A program made the position numbers and the translations under genes. Shown piece after piece: positions 49,860 to 61,619 of a stretch of 64,000 nucleotides of DNA. The DNA is from Manis javanica (Eukaryota > Chordata > Mammalia > Pholidota > Manidae). Position 1 is the first letter of the stretch, and every line of letters begins with the position of its first letter. The notes beneath the pieces were generated by a model. It searched no databases. It saw nothing but the letters and a program-made list of their open reading frames with translations, and had not been told where the DNA came from. The DNA lies in assembly GCF_040802235.1 (NCBI RefSeq), contig NC_133157.1:90444001-90508000 (forward strand), written 5' to 3'.

Positions 49860-50590
49860 TGCAGTGCAGGGCATTCCCCACACTACCAAGCAACTCAGCT
49901 CCGACACCATCTCCTCGGAGACAGCATCAGATTCCACGGGTTACGGGCTCAGCCCTGCAAGACCTCCCAACTTCAGAGGCCAGCCACCAAGTCCAGGTCA
50001 TCACCTAAGTTCCTGGACTACAGACTGCAGGTTCCCAAGACTTCCTCCTTGGGTTGATTAATTTGCTAGAGCAGCTCACAGACCTCAGGAAACATTTTAC
50101 TTAGGGGATCACTCGTTTATAACAAAGGTTATAACTCAGGAGCAGCCAGAGGAGCAGCTGCAGACGGCCAGGCATGGGGAAGGATGCAGAGCTCCCACGC
50201 CCTCTCCAGGGGCACCACTCTCCCCAATCTCCATGTCTTCACCCACCCAGAAGCTCTCCAAACCTGTTCTCTTGGGGTTTTATGGAGACTTTGTTACACA
50301 GGAACAATTGAGTAACTCATGGGCCATGGGTGTTTGATTCGGCCTCCAGCCCCTCTCCCCTCCCAGAGTCAGGGTGGGACAGAAAGTTCAACCTCCTAGT
50401 TAGTGGTTGGCTCCCTGGTGACCAGTCCCCACCTTTAGATGCTGTCAAGTCACCTCATTAACATATCAAAAGTCACCTTCATCACTCTCATCACGGGACA
50501 TTTCGAGGGTATCAGGCCCTTTGAGCCAGCAACAGGGTCAAGGACCAAACATATGTTCCTTGTATCAATCTTGCCCTCGTGGGGTCCATA
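49860..50590 (+). repeat. Diverged LTR-like interspersed repeat, copy B
   Basis: A longer copy of the family seen at 1859-2335. It shares the gctagagcagctcaca block (from 50065), '..ggttataactcaggagcagcc..', the '..ccagcccctctcccctccc..' block and '..cctcattaacatatc..'. It includes about 200 bp more on its left side than copy A. Confidence 0.55.
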
Positions 50591-50874
50591 TTAAGGTCAC
50601 CAGAGCTGAAGCTGAGGACGGGGTGTGCATGAGGTGGCACACAGGTCACCGCCCTACTCTGGGGTGGTCAGGGCCACAGTGTTCACAGGAGACTGGGACT
50701 CCATGGGCCTGTGAGCACCCAGCAGGTGGCCCTGGAGGAAGACACGGGGCACCTGTGGGTAAAGAAGGGAGAACAGGGCACCCTGTGTGCTTGTTCTTCC
50801 TGCCACAGTTTTCACCATGCAGGGAGTTAGAAAAGGAGCCCCACACTCAGAGAGCACAGGGAGGTGGGCATGTG

Positions 50875-51035
50875 TGTGTGAAAGACAGAGACAGACAGAC
50901 AGACAGACACAGAGAGAGACACAAAGACAGAAAAACAGAGACAGTGACAGCAAGAGGGAGACAGAGACAGAGACACAAAGACAGACAGAGCGAGACACAG
51001 TGACAGACAGAGAGACAGGCCGGGAGGCAGAGGCA
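50875..51035. repeat. Polypurine (GACA/GAGA)n tract
   Basis: About 160 bp of GACA, GAGA and AGAC units, nearly pure purine plus C on the plus strand. The complementary strand gives a spurious Ser/Leu/Cys/Val-repeat open frame. Confidence 0.9.
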
Positions 51036-51494
51036 CTCCTAGCCACAGCTGCCTCCATCCTAGCGAAGGAAGAGAAGGCCCGTCTGAGGGAACTGCCCCT
51101 GGCCAAGCCCACCCGCCTGTGCTGAGCAGCCAGCACTGTGGGGAGAGGCACATGTGAGGACCCAGGCCCAGCTGCTGCCACACAATGGCTGTCGTTCTGC
51201 TGAACAGCGACCCTGGCTTCCCTAGAACAGATTTGCTCCAGGCTGTGCCCCTGCCCTGGTGCATGGGGACCAGGCAGCCCCAACACACTGCCTGCTGCCC
51301 CTTCGTCTCCCCACCTCTCAGTTCAAGGACCCTCCACCCTCCCTCTGGGACCAGGGTTTCTGAGCAGCACAGCTCAGCGCAGCGGGACAGGATGGGCGTC
51401 CCACTCACTGCCTCCTGCCCCTGGAGCAATGCCTGCCTAAGAAATGGCAGGCTCTGGCCTGAGGAGCCGGGAGGGAGAGAAGCATGGCAAGGAA
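51036..51494. other. Intronic sequence, no feature seen
   Basis: No exon or classified repeat. Confidence 0.4.
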
Positions 51495-52440
51495 CCAGTC
51501 TGAAGGAGCTCCCACTAGTTGATGTTGGAACAATTTTAGCAACAAAGATAAACAATGATAGTACTTGATTATTCCCCAAAAGATAAAATAAATAGCTATG
51601 AGTTCATGCATATATAAATAAATGATTGACTACATGAGTAAAGGGGGAGGGGAGGAACACATCTTCCTTATAGCCCATGAACACAGAAGGACCGAGGGAA
51701 AACGAAACCCCATGGGAACACCACAGTAACGCAGCTGCAGGCAAGGGAACACTTGGAGGAGAAGCAGGACACCGAGAGAGCCTCTGAGTGTCCGCCCCAA
51801 ATGTGTCCTGATTGCTGTGCTAGTAGTTCTTCAGCATTCCTCCCTCTGGGAGGCGACACTGCACTGGCCTCCCTTGCGGAAAAGGAAAGTAGTGGCTTTA
51901 CAGTGGAGAGGCCCGGCAGATACCCCCCGACCAGGTGACCCAGGCGAGCAGCACAGGTGACAAGGGATGGTGGCGTCACGTTCCGTGTGAAACGGGGACA
52001 CGAACCCATTGCCTCTGTGATATTCTCCCCCAAATCTGTGACTTCAGTGTCATCATGAGAAAACACCTGGCAGGCCCAATTTGAGGGAAGCCCAGTAACA
52101 TACTTGGCTGCTATTATTCAAGAGTCAGGGTCACAAGGAGCAGTCCTGGACTGGAGGACAATTAGGACATAATGCCGTCTGCAGCACGGAATTGACATGA
52201 GATCCTTGTAGAGAGAAAAAACACCACTAGCGGGAAACCTGGGTTATCTGCAGAGTCTGCGGTTTAGTGAACAGTGTGGTGCTGTGTGCCTGCTTGTGCC
52301 CATGACAGGTGCATCATTTATTGCGAGATGCTGGCTTAGAGGGAGTTGGGGGAGGACCAGGAATTCTTGGATATATCTTTGCAACTGCTCTGTAAACTTC
52401 AAATTACTTCTAAATAAAAAGTTAAGTTACTAGAAAAGAC
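51495..52440 (+). mobile_element. Old L1 3'-UTR copy (L1ME-type)
   Basis: Layout of an ancient L1ME 3' end: '..ccaatttgagggaagccc..', '..cttggctgctattattcaag..', '..gcggtttagtgaacagtg..', then '..gcaactgctctgtaaacttc..' and a terminal 'aaataaaaag'. No coding frame is left. Confidence 0.55.
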
Positions 52441-53039
52441 GGAGCTGCTAGCCTTCTCGACCCTCAGACATCAAGTTTAAGCACAGCATGCTGATGCCCA
52501 GTGAGACCCAGACCGTCCAGCAGCAGGCACCAGGGCCTGCTGCTCCATGGTCTTTGGAGGCACCAGGCAGCTCATGTGGGTGAAGGCCACCACTCTGCCT
52601 CTGAGGCGGAGGTTGGGGGACAGAAAAGGAGGCTGAGGAGCAGGCTTGCTTGGATGCCTCAAAGCTGAGTCATAGCTGAATCAACTTTCTTCTGCTGGTG
52701 AATTGCAACAGACCAAGCAGCATATGGTTTATTCCTCTGTCTGGAGAAGAATCAGCCCAGACTGGAGACACCTGTAACTCAAGCTGATCGCAAATCGGAA
52801 CTGGCTGGTTCTGAACTGTGGCTGCGGTCTTCAGTTTGATCTCGGTGTCTTCCTCTTCGCCTCCCCTGATGCAGTCCCACGCCCAGCTGGAGCAGTCTTA
52901 GAAATGACAGTGTCCCCCACCTGGAGTGAGATTGTGGGTCCTTCCCTGCAGCTGTCTCCCGTCCCAATAGGTGAGGGCTCCTGCCTGCAGCACACAGCCT
53001 CCTGGGGTGCTTGCCACTGGGCAAGCAGCTCACTCCAGT
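52441..53039. other. Intronic sequence, no feature seen
   Basis: No exon or classified repeat. Confidence 0.4.
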
Positions 53040-53165
53040 ATCTGAAGAATTAATATTGTTGAGATGTCTATACTACCCAAAGTGATCTACAGATCCAGTG
53101 CAATCCCTATCATAATCCCCAGTGGCATTTTTCACAGAAATTTAAAAAAAAACAACTCTTAAGAT
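53040..53165 (+). mobile_element. Short L1 ORF2 fragment
   Basis: '..attgttgagatgtctatacta' and '..tccagtgcaatccctatcataat..' correspond to the L1 ORF2 stretch around [17 protein letters not shown], followed by A-rich sequence. An isolated fragment. Confidence 0.65.
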
Positions 53166-55484
53166 TGGTTGAACACACATGAATACTTAAACAAGATACC
53201 AGGGCACCCACATGAGTTTCTGACACCAGTGTGTCCTTCATTAGCCCATCATCCATCTCTAAGGTCTAAGAGGTGAGAAAGTTGGGCAGGGAAGGAAGAA
53301 TTCTTCAGGGAGCTGTCATCATGCCACACTGCATCACCCACGACGGGGGAAGGGCCGCCCACCTTCATGCTCCCCTTCAGCAAGGTGATGGAGCCTTTAA
53401 GAAACCACCCCAAGGGACTGACCTGCCCCTCCTGGACTTGAGAGCCATGAGACTGTTTTCTGAACCTCATCAGAAAAAAACCTAAAGGCAAGAGATTGTG
53501 ACTGATGATGCTCTGCCTCCTGGAAAGATGAAGATGCAACCTTTGGTGCAAGCTGTTCTTTCACTGATTTGGGGACTAGCCAGTGGGAAGGAGGTGGTGC
53601 AAAGGTCACAGGACCCGTCCACACCTGGGCCAGATCCCTGCAGCTCTCCAGTGTGAGAAAGGGCAGGGTGGCCAAGAAGACAATGTTAAATGCACTGACC
53701 AATGCAAATGAGATGAGATTGTTCTTATGAATAAAACATACCAGAAAGCCAGGGCATCTATGCAAAATGTTAACTGAGAGGTAAGCAATGAAGGCACAGG
53801 TTCAGAGTGAATTTTGCAGGTAGGTGTAAGAAAGAATAAAACCTCTCTGAGATCGCCCTGAACAAGTCCTTTTCATTTTGTAAACTGGTTACCTGAAGGG
53901 AGTTTCACCTCTTGTTTGCTTTGGATGGGGCTGAGACAGAGCTGAGAGAACCTGAGGGTCAGGTGGGGCTCAGGGCCCCTGATGCAGAGAGAGGATGCTT
54001 CCCAAGGAGCACTCTTAGTCAGGTGACCTCCCAAGAGGGCAGACGGTGTCACTGAACTTCGGGGGGCTGGTGCATGGATGCCCAGGGAGCAGACCCATCA
54101 GCGTCATCATATCAGAGCCCTGGGGTGTCCAGAGGCCCCATATTTCAGAAGTCACTCTCTGGGCTGTGAAGTCTTCTCTTGACTCTTGGCAAGGAGAAGG
54201 AAAGTCAGATGCTTGGAGACAAGGAATCAACACATTGGTAAGAAAATTAAAACTTTATTCTTCCATTTCTGGGAGATTTCTTTTTAACTTTTAACCAAAA
54301 CAAAGCATGCTCTGTCCTCCAGCCTAAATGCCATCACCTGCAGTTGAGAGAGAGATAATACCAGTTATCTAAAATAAAGGATACTGCACGTAGATTTCAA
54401 AAAGAAAACCGACACTTTCCCTGAAAGTGTGATGGTTGAATGTGGCAGAAAAAAAGAGTAAATGTTGCCTTTGGGGGTATAAGAAATGAGAGGAAGCAGA
54501 GGATAAAAAGGAAAAATAGTGTGAGAGAAGTCGAGATGTTGAAGTTAATTATAGTGCTGTCCCTTTAAAAACCTTTGGCAGAGACAAAAGTAGTCTCTTG
54601 TTTGTTATCATTGCTCAGTGGTAACAGACATTGGTGCTATTCTCAGTCTCTGAGATGTTTTATTTAATTCCATTCACTATGATAACTTTCTTCAGTCACT
54701 GTAACATTTGATGCAGTTAAGATGAGGGAGATAGATGCTGAAGAATACATTTTTAGAAGGATCCATAGAAAATATGTGTATATATTCTATTCATCTATAC
54801 ATACATATTAATGTTAAAGATACATAAAAAGAAAGCTAATAACATAAAAAAGGAAGAAGAAAACATATTAACCCAAAAGTTAATTACATTACTACAATTT
54901 AGTATTCAGTTTGACTCTGAGTTTCCTGACAGAGTACAAGAAAACAATCTGGCAGGTGAATTACACACAGCTCATTATCAGAGAGAATAATTCTAGTTAT
55001 CCATAAAAGAAACAATTTTTAAGGTCCTAACTCTATGTTTGTTTACTTTACACAATGTTATATGTGTATATAATAGTTGTAACCCAATTAAGCTCAATTA
55101 AGTTCAGTGGAAAAAAAGAAATCCAGAATAAAATAAAACCTCTGAACCTGATATAATGCATGAAATATTACATTTAATGGTAATTTTTAAAATTTTCATA
55201 AATTTATAACTTTAAGTTTATGTAACTTTAAACTTCATATAAATGCAGCAATGAGCTACAGTCCAATGTGCTTTTTTTAGTGTCTCTTTACTGTTTTTTT
55301 TAGTTTAACTAGTTTTTCCTCCTCTCCACAACCTCTACCAACAGTTAAACTGTACCTAAGGTACATAGCTTGTATATTTCCTTAATTTGTATGTATGTAT
55401 GTTGTATCAATGTTGACTGTACAAAAATTGTGTCATACTACCCATAACTTATTCATGCAAGGTCCCCTAAATCAGCTGGTATAA
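53166..55484. other. Intronic sequence, AT-rich to the right
   Basis: 53.2-53.8 kb contains open frames on both strands (for example 53397-53765 minus) with no recognised domain. 54.2-55.5 kb is AT-rich and probably old repeat, because the sequence resuming at 63423 continues it. Confidence 0.4.
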
Positions 55485-55500
55485 ATCTACCTTTATTTTA
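55485..55500. repeat. Target-site duplication, left copy
   Basis: A 16-bp direct repeat identical to 63407-63422. The flanking bases differ, so the duplication is exactly bounded on the plus strand. Confidence 0.9.
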
Positions 55501-55527
55501 TTTTATTTATTTATTTATTTATTTTTT

Positions 55528-55843
55528 GAGAGGGCATCTCTCATATTTATTGATCAAATGGTTGTTAACAACAATAAACTTCTGTATAGGGGACTCAATG
55601 CACAATCATTAATCAACCCCAAGCCTAGTTCCCAACAGTCTCCAATCTTCTGAAGCATAACAAACAAGTTCTTACATGGTGAACAAATTCTTACATAGTG
55701 AATAAGTTCTTACATGGTGAACAGTACAAGGGCAGTCATCACAGAAACTTTCGGTTTTGATCACGCGTTATGAACTATAAACAATCAGGTCAAATATGAA
55801 TATTCGTTTGATTTTTATACTTGACCTATATGTGAATCCCACA
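55528..55843 (-). mobile_element. Endogenous retrovirus LTR, U3-R part
   Basis: On the minus strand it starts TGTGGGATTC at 55843, directly after a polypurine tract (aagggagaaa, 55844-55853). It contains three direct 19-bp repeats in U3, an AATAAA at 55551-55546, and stops about 18 nt after that signal at the A-tail. This is where a retroviral RNA would be cleaved at the R/U5 border. U5 is absent, as expected for a copy made from polyadenylated RNA. Confidence 0.75.
55669..55725 (-). repeat. Three 19-bp direct repeats in the LTR U3
   Basis: Three tandem units beginning ttcttacat(g/a)gtgaa on the plus strand start at 55669, 55688 and 55707, with only a few differences. Tandem repeats in U3 are often enhancer units. 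That role is inferred here. Confidence 0.8.
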
Positions 55844-56429
55844 TTTCTCCCTTATTATTATTATTATTATTTTTAAATAAAATGCTGAAGTGGTAGGTAG
55901 ATGCAAGATAAAGGTAGAAAACATAGTTTAGTGCTGTAACAGGGCAAATGCAGATGATCAGGTGTGTGCCTATAGACTAAGTATTAATCCAAGCTAGACA
56001 AGTGCAACAAAACATCCACGGATGCAGAAGATTTCTCTCAAAACAGGGGGGGTGAGGTTCTAAGCCTCACCTCTGTTGATCCCCAATTTCTCACCTGATG
56101 GCCCCCCTGTGACTGTGCCTGTCTTAGGTTGTTCCTCCCTTGAGGAATCTTACCCGTCTCAGGCTAACCAGTCATCTTCCGGGGCCATACAGGGAAATGT
56201 AAAGTTGGTAAGTGAGAGAGAAGCAATATTGTTTGAAAAGGTTAGTTTTTTACTTCTTCGTAGATTTATGCCCTGTGGCTTCTATGTCTTGAGGTATCTT
56301 TACCACTTGGAAGAATTATGATACTCCGTAATTTCGATATGAGGCACAAATTCTACTTAAGAGTTGTAATTAGGAAGGAAGAAGAAAAGCTATAGAAGTA
56401 GCAGGCAGAAGAAAACATGGGAAGATTGA

Positions 56430-56873
56430 TTATTTCTTTGACATATCTTCTTGTAGAGTAACATAAGCATGTATAGGTTTTAAACTACTAATTAAATTGC
56501 ATACACACATTAACATAATAGGAATACAGCTACATAACCAAAGCAGACCTACAATTACCAGCCTTCTCCAGTGAAACCAAGAAAACCAGTTAGGCACCCT
56601 AGGCATTTGTGAAAACTTATCAATGATATGATGGATATTGTCTAACTGAATTTGAATAGCTTGAGAAAAATCAGACAAATTAAAAAAACACATTCCTGGG
56701 AACTGTTCACATCCCATATGTTCTTTTAACGGTAGATAGTCTAAAGTTGCAAGATTTTGGAGTGCTGCAACTTGCACTTCTCCTAATTCTTGGTTGAGTT
56801 CCGACAGTATAGATCCAGTCAAATTTGTTGTTTTACTGTATGCACAGGCCAGCTTAGATATCTCCTTCTTCAT
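56430..56873 (-). pseudogene. env: Retroviral env transmembrane-subunit relic
   Basis: A minus-strand open segment of 147 codons reads as the C-terminal part of a retroviral envelope transmembrane protein. From its start it has a heptad-like helix, then a CX6C disulfide motif with Phe where the second cysteine of the usual CX6CC would be. A second amphipathic region, a Trp-rich membrane-proximal stretch, a hydrophobic membrane anchor (about residues 106-128) and a short cytoplasmic tail follow. A fusion-peptide-like hydrophobic stretch lies just upstream (about 56874-56930), still in frame. The surface-subunit region up to 57300 is broken by stops and shifts. No gag or pol was found. It is carried inside the composite L1 insertion and lacks a start signal of its own, so a functional product is unlikely. 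Confidence 0.7.
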
Positions 56874-57309
56874 TCCAATGGCAATTCCAGGAACCGGTGG
56901 GATGAATGCAGCTACAACTGCAACAGCGCCAGAATCTTTGTTGAAGTTTTTTGATGATCATCTTCTGGAATGACTTTTCCAGAGAATGTTGATGTTGGAA
57001 GTTCTTCATTTCGTATCTTAATTTATTTTCTGGGTAGCCAAATTAGGCTTTGATCCTCTGTATAAACACAAACAAACCCTTTGCCAACACTTTGATATGC
57101 CCTTTATACCATTGTGAAGAACTTATTGGAGATCACCACACAGGAACTGTTTTTTTTTTTAAGAGAAAGGAATATTATCAGAAAAATGTATTTCCATAGC
57201 TGATCATCCGACACCCTTTAAATGATCAAAATTAAGGATATTTAAAGCATGCATTAATCGTTGATTTACAGTTAGTTTTATCCTATCAGGGAGTAATCCC
57301 AATTTTCTT

Positions 57310-57653
57310 TCTTTTTTTTGTTATCATTAATCTACAATTACATGAAGAATATTATGTTTACTAGGCTCTCCCCTTATACCAGGGCCCCCTCACAAACCCA
57401 TTTACAGTCACTGTCCATCAGCATAGCAAAATGTTGTAGAATCACTACTTGTCTTCTCTGTGTTGCACAGCCCTCCCCTTTCTCCCAACCCCTCCATTAT
57501 GCATGCTAAACATAATACCCCCTTTCTTCTCCCCCCCCCTTATCCCTCCCTACCCACCCATCCTCCCCAGTCCCTTTCCCTTTGGTACCTATTAGTCCAT
57601 TCTTGGGTTCTGTGATTCTGCTGCTGTTTTGTTTCTTCAGTTTTTCCTTTGTC
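57310..57653 (-). other. L1 3'UTR and L1/ERV junction
   Basis: After the ORF2 stop (57656-57654), about 340 bp follow that match the 3'UTR of the L1 copy at 45019-45350, ending 'ttaatgataacaaaaaaaag'. Beyond this remnant of an L1 A-tail, retroviral sequence begins. The junction therefore lies at the old L1 poly(A) position. Confidence 0.75.
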
Positions 57654-60600
57654 TTATACTCCACAGATGAGTGAAATCATTTGGTATTTCTCTGTCTCTG
57701 CTTGGCTTATTTCACTGAGCGTAATACCCTCTAGCTCCATCCATGTTGTTGCAAATGGTAGGATTTGTTTTCTTCTTATAGCTGAGTAATATTCCATTGT
57801 GTATATGTACCACATCTTCTTTATCCATTCATCTATTGATGGACACTTAGGTTGCTTTCAATTCTTGGCTATTGTAAATAGTGCTGTGATAAACATAGGA
57901 GTGCATCTGTCTTTTTCAAACTGGGCTGCTGCATTCTTAGGGTAAATTCCTAGGAGTGGAATTTCTGGGTCAAATGGTATTTCTATTTTGACATTTTTGA
58001 GGAACCTCCATACTGCTTTCCACAATGGTTGAACTAATTTACATTCCCACCAGCAGTGTAGGAGGGTTCCCCTTTCTCCACAGCCTCGCCAACATTTGTT
58101 GTTGTTTGTCTTTTGGATGGCAGCCATCCTTACTGGTGTGAGGTGATACCTCATTATAGTTTTAATTTGCATTTATCTGACAATTACTGATGTGGAGCAT
58201 CATTTCATGTGTCTGTTGCCCATCTGTATTTCTTTTTTGGAGAACCGTCTGTTCAGTTCCTCTGCCCATTTTTTAATTGCCCATTTTTGTTTGTAGAGGC
58301 ATGTGAGCTCTTTATATATTCTGGACATCAATCCTTTATTGGATCTGTCATTTACAAATATATTCTCCCATACTGTAGGGTACCTTTTTGTTCTATTGAT
58401 GGTGTCTTTTGCTGTACAGAAGCTTTTCAGCTTAATATAGTCCCACTTGTTCATTTTTGATGTTGTTTTCCTTGCCCCGGGAGATATGTTCAAGAAGAGG
58501 TCACTCATGTTTATGTCTAAGAGGTTTTTGCCTGTTTTTTTCTAAGAGTTTTATGGTTTCATGACTTACATTCAGGTCTTTGATCCATTTTGAATTTACT
58601 TTTGTGTATGGGATTAGACAATGGTCCAGTTTCATTCTCCTACATGTAGCTGTCCAGTTTTGCCAGCACCATCTGTTGAAGAGACTGTCATTTTGCCATT
58701 GTATGTTCATGGCTCCTTTATCAAATATTAATTGACCATATATGTTTGGGTTAATGTCTAGAGTCTTTAATCTGTTCCACTGGTCTGTGGCTCTGTTTTG
58801 TGCCAGTACCAAATTGTCTTGATTGCTTTGACTTTGTAGTAGAGCTTGAAGTTGGGGAGTGAGATCACCCCTACTTTATTCTTCTTTCTCAGGATTGCTT
58901 TGGCTATTCGGGGTCTTTGGTGTTTTCATGTGAATTTTTGAACTATTTGTTCCAGTTCGTTGAAGAATGTTGCTGGTAATTTGATAGGGATTGCATCAAA
59001 TCTGTATATTGCTTTGGGCAGGATGACCATTTTGACGATATTAATTCTTCCTAGCCAGAAGCATGGGATGAGTTTCCATTTGTTAGTGACCTCTTTCATT
59101 TCTCTTAAGAGTGTCTTGTAGTTTTGAGGGTATAGGTCTTTCACTTTCTTGGTTAGGTTTATTCCTAGGTATTTTATTCTTTTTGATGCTATTGTGAATG
59201 GAATTGTTTTCCTGATTTGTCTTTCTATTGGTTCATTGTTAGTGTATAGGAAAGCTACAGATTTCTGTGTGTTAATTTTGTATCTGGCAACTTTGCTGAA
59301 TTCTGATATTAGTTCTAGTAGTTTTGCAGTGGAGTCTTTAGGGTTTTTTATGTACAATATCATGTCATCTGCAAATAGTGACAGTTTAACTTCTTCTTTA
59401 CCAATCTGGATTCCTTGTATTTCTTTGTTTTGTCTGATTGCCGTGGCTAGGACCTCCAGTACTATGTTAAATAGCAGTGGGGAGAGTTGTAATATTCCAC
59501 TCTAGTTCCCAATCTCAGAGGAAAAGTTTTCAGCTTCTCGCTGTTCAGTATAATGTTGGCTGTGGGTTTATGATATGTGGCCTTTATTATGTTGAGGTAC
59601 TTGCCCTCTATTCCCATTTTGCTGAGAGTTTTTATCATGAATGGATGTTGAATTTTGTCAAATGCTTTTTCAGCATCTATGGGGATGATCATGTGGTTTT
59701 TGTCTTTCTTTTTGTTGATGTGGTGGATGATGTTGATGGATTTTCGAATGTTGTACCATCCTTGCATCCCTGGGATGAATCCCACTTGCTCATGGTGTAT
59801 GATCCTTTTGATATATTTTTGAATTCGGTTTGCTGATATTTTTTTGAGTATTTTTGCATCTACATTCATCAGGGATCTTGGTCTGTAATTTACTTTTTTG
59901 GTGGGGTCTTTGCCTGGTTTTGGTATTAGGGTGATGTTGGCTTCATAGAATGAGTTTGGGAGTATTCCCTCCTCTTCCATTTTTTGGAACACTTTAAGGA
60001 GAATGGGTATTATGTCTTCTCTGTGTGTCTGATAAAATTCCGAGGTAAATCCGTCCGGCCCGGGGTTCTTTGCTCTTGCGTAGTTTTTTGATTACCGATT
60101 CAATTTCGTTGCTGGTAATTGGTCTGTTTAACTTTTGTGTTTCTTCCTTGGTCAGTCTTGGAAGGTTGTATTTTTCTAGGAAGTTGTCCATTTCTTCTAG
60201 GTTTTCCAGCTTGTTGGCATATAGGTTTTCATAGTAGTCTTTAATAATTCTTTGTATTTCTGTGGAGTCTGTCGTGATTTTTCCATTCTCATTTCTGATT
60301 CTGTTGATTTCTGTTGATTCTCTTTTTCTCTTAATAAGTTTGGCTAGAGGCTTATCTATTTTGTTTATTTTCTCTAAGAACCAGCTCTTGGTTTCATTGA
60401 TTTTTGCTATTGTTTTATTCTTCTCAATTTTGTTTATTTCTTCTCTGATCTTTATTATGTCCCTCCTTCTGCTGACTTTAGGCCTCATTTGTTCTTCTTT
60501 TTCCAGTTTCGATAATTGTGATGTTAGACTATTCATTTGGCATTATTCTTCCTTCTTCAAGTGTGCCTGGATTGCTATATACTTTCCTCTTAAGACTGCT

Positions 60601-61472
60601 TTTGCTGTGTCCCACAGAAGTTGGAGCTTTGTGTTGTTGTTGTCATTTGTTTCCATATATTCCTTGATCTCTATTTTAATTCGTTCGTTGATCCATTGAT
60701 TATTTAGGAGCTTGTTGTTAAGCCTCCATGTGTTTGTGAGCTTTTTTGTTTTCTTTGTAGAAGTTATTTCTAGTTTTATACCTTTGTAGTCTGAAAAATT
60801 GGTTGGTAGAATTTCAATCTTTTGGAATTTACTGAGGCTCTTTTTGTGGGCTAGTATGTGGTCTATTCTGGAGAATGTTCCATGTGCACTTGAGAAGAAT
60901 GTATATCCTGTTGCTTTTGGATGTAGAGTTCTATAGATGTCTATTAGGTCCATCTGTTCTACTGTGTTTTTTTGTGCCTCCGTGTCCTTACTTATTTTCT
61001 GCCTGGTGTATCTATCCTTTGGGGTGAGTGATGTGTTGAAGTCTCCTAAAATGAATGCATTGCAGTCTATTTCCCCCTTTAGTTCTGTTAATATTTGTTT
61101 CACATATGCTGGTGCTCCTGTGTTGGGTGCATATATATTTAGAATGGTTGTATCCTCTTGTTGGACTGAGCCCTTTATCATTATGTAGTGTCCTTCTTTA
61201 TCTCTTGTTACTTTCTTTGTTCTGAAGTCTATTTTGTCTGATATGAGTACTGCAACCCCTGCTTTCTTCTCTCTGTTGTTTGCCTGAAATATGTTTTTCC
61301 ATCCCTTGAGTTTTAGTCTGTACATGTCTTTGGGTTTGAGGTGAGTTTCTTGTAAGCAGCATATAGATGGGTCTTGCTTTTTTATTCATTCTATTACTCT
61401 GTGTCTTTTGATTGGTGCATTGAGTTCATTTACATTTAGGGTGACTATTGAAAGATATGTACTTATTGCCAT
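57654..61472 (-). pseudogene. L1 ORF2 (endonuclease/reverse transcriptase), disrupted
   Basis: Near full length: 3819 nt, about 1272 codons, against roughly 1275 for L1 ORF2p. Start ATG at 61472-61470. The endonuclease domain is legible (QETHLKPKD, ILGDFNT, SRIDHIL). The reverse transcriptase carries the FADD catalytic motif at 59375-59361. The C-terminal domain with WYIYTMEYYSAIRRKQ lies near 57800. Breaks: TGA at 61388-61386 and TGA at 57860-57858, both at positions that are Trp in L1; TAA at 60545-60543; and frameshifts near 60070 and 59510. The protein would make L1 RNA and others into DNA at the target site; this copy cannot. Confidence 0.9.
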
Positions 61473-61619
61473 TGCAGGCTTTAAATTCGTGGTTACCAAA
61501 GGTTCAAGGTTAGCCTCTTTAGTATCTTACTGCCTAACTTAGCTCACTTATTGAGCTGTTATATACACTGTCTGGAGATTCTTTTCTTCTCCTCCTTCTT
61601 ATTCCTCCTCCTCCATTCT

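Noticed and set aside
50654-51579. Long Ser/Leu/Val/Cys-rich frames on the minus strand
   Set aside because: They are produced by the GACA/GAGA tract, with no domain and no splice support.
53249-53765. Two overlapping minus-strand frames considered as a gene or processed pseudogene
   Set aside because: No recognised domain, no poly(A) tail or target duplication, and no convincing splice sites.
55669-55725. CRISPR-like short repeats
   Set aside because: Three adjacent 19-bp units without spacers, inside a retroviral LTR of a mammalian genome.
56430-56873. Domesticated (syncytin-like) envelope gene
   Set aside because: Only the transmembrane part is open, the surface part is broken, a conserved cysteine is missing, and the segment is a passenger of an L1 insertion.
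57654-61472. Active L1
   Set aside because: Several nonsense codons and frameshifts are present in ORF2, and two nonsense codons in ORF1.
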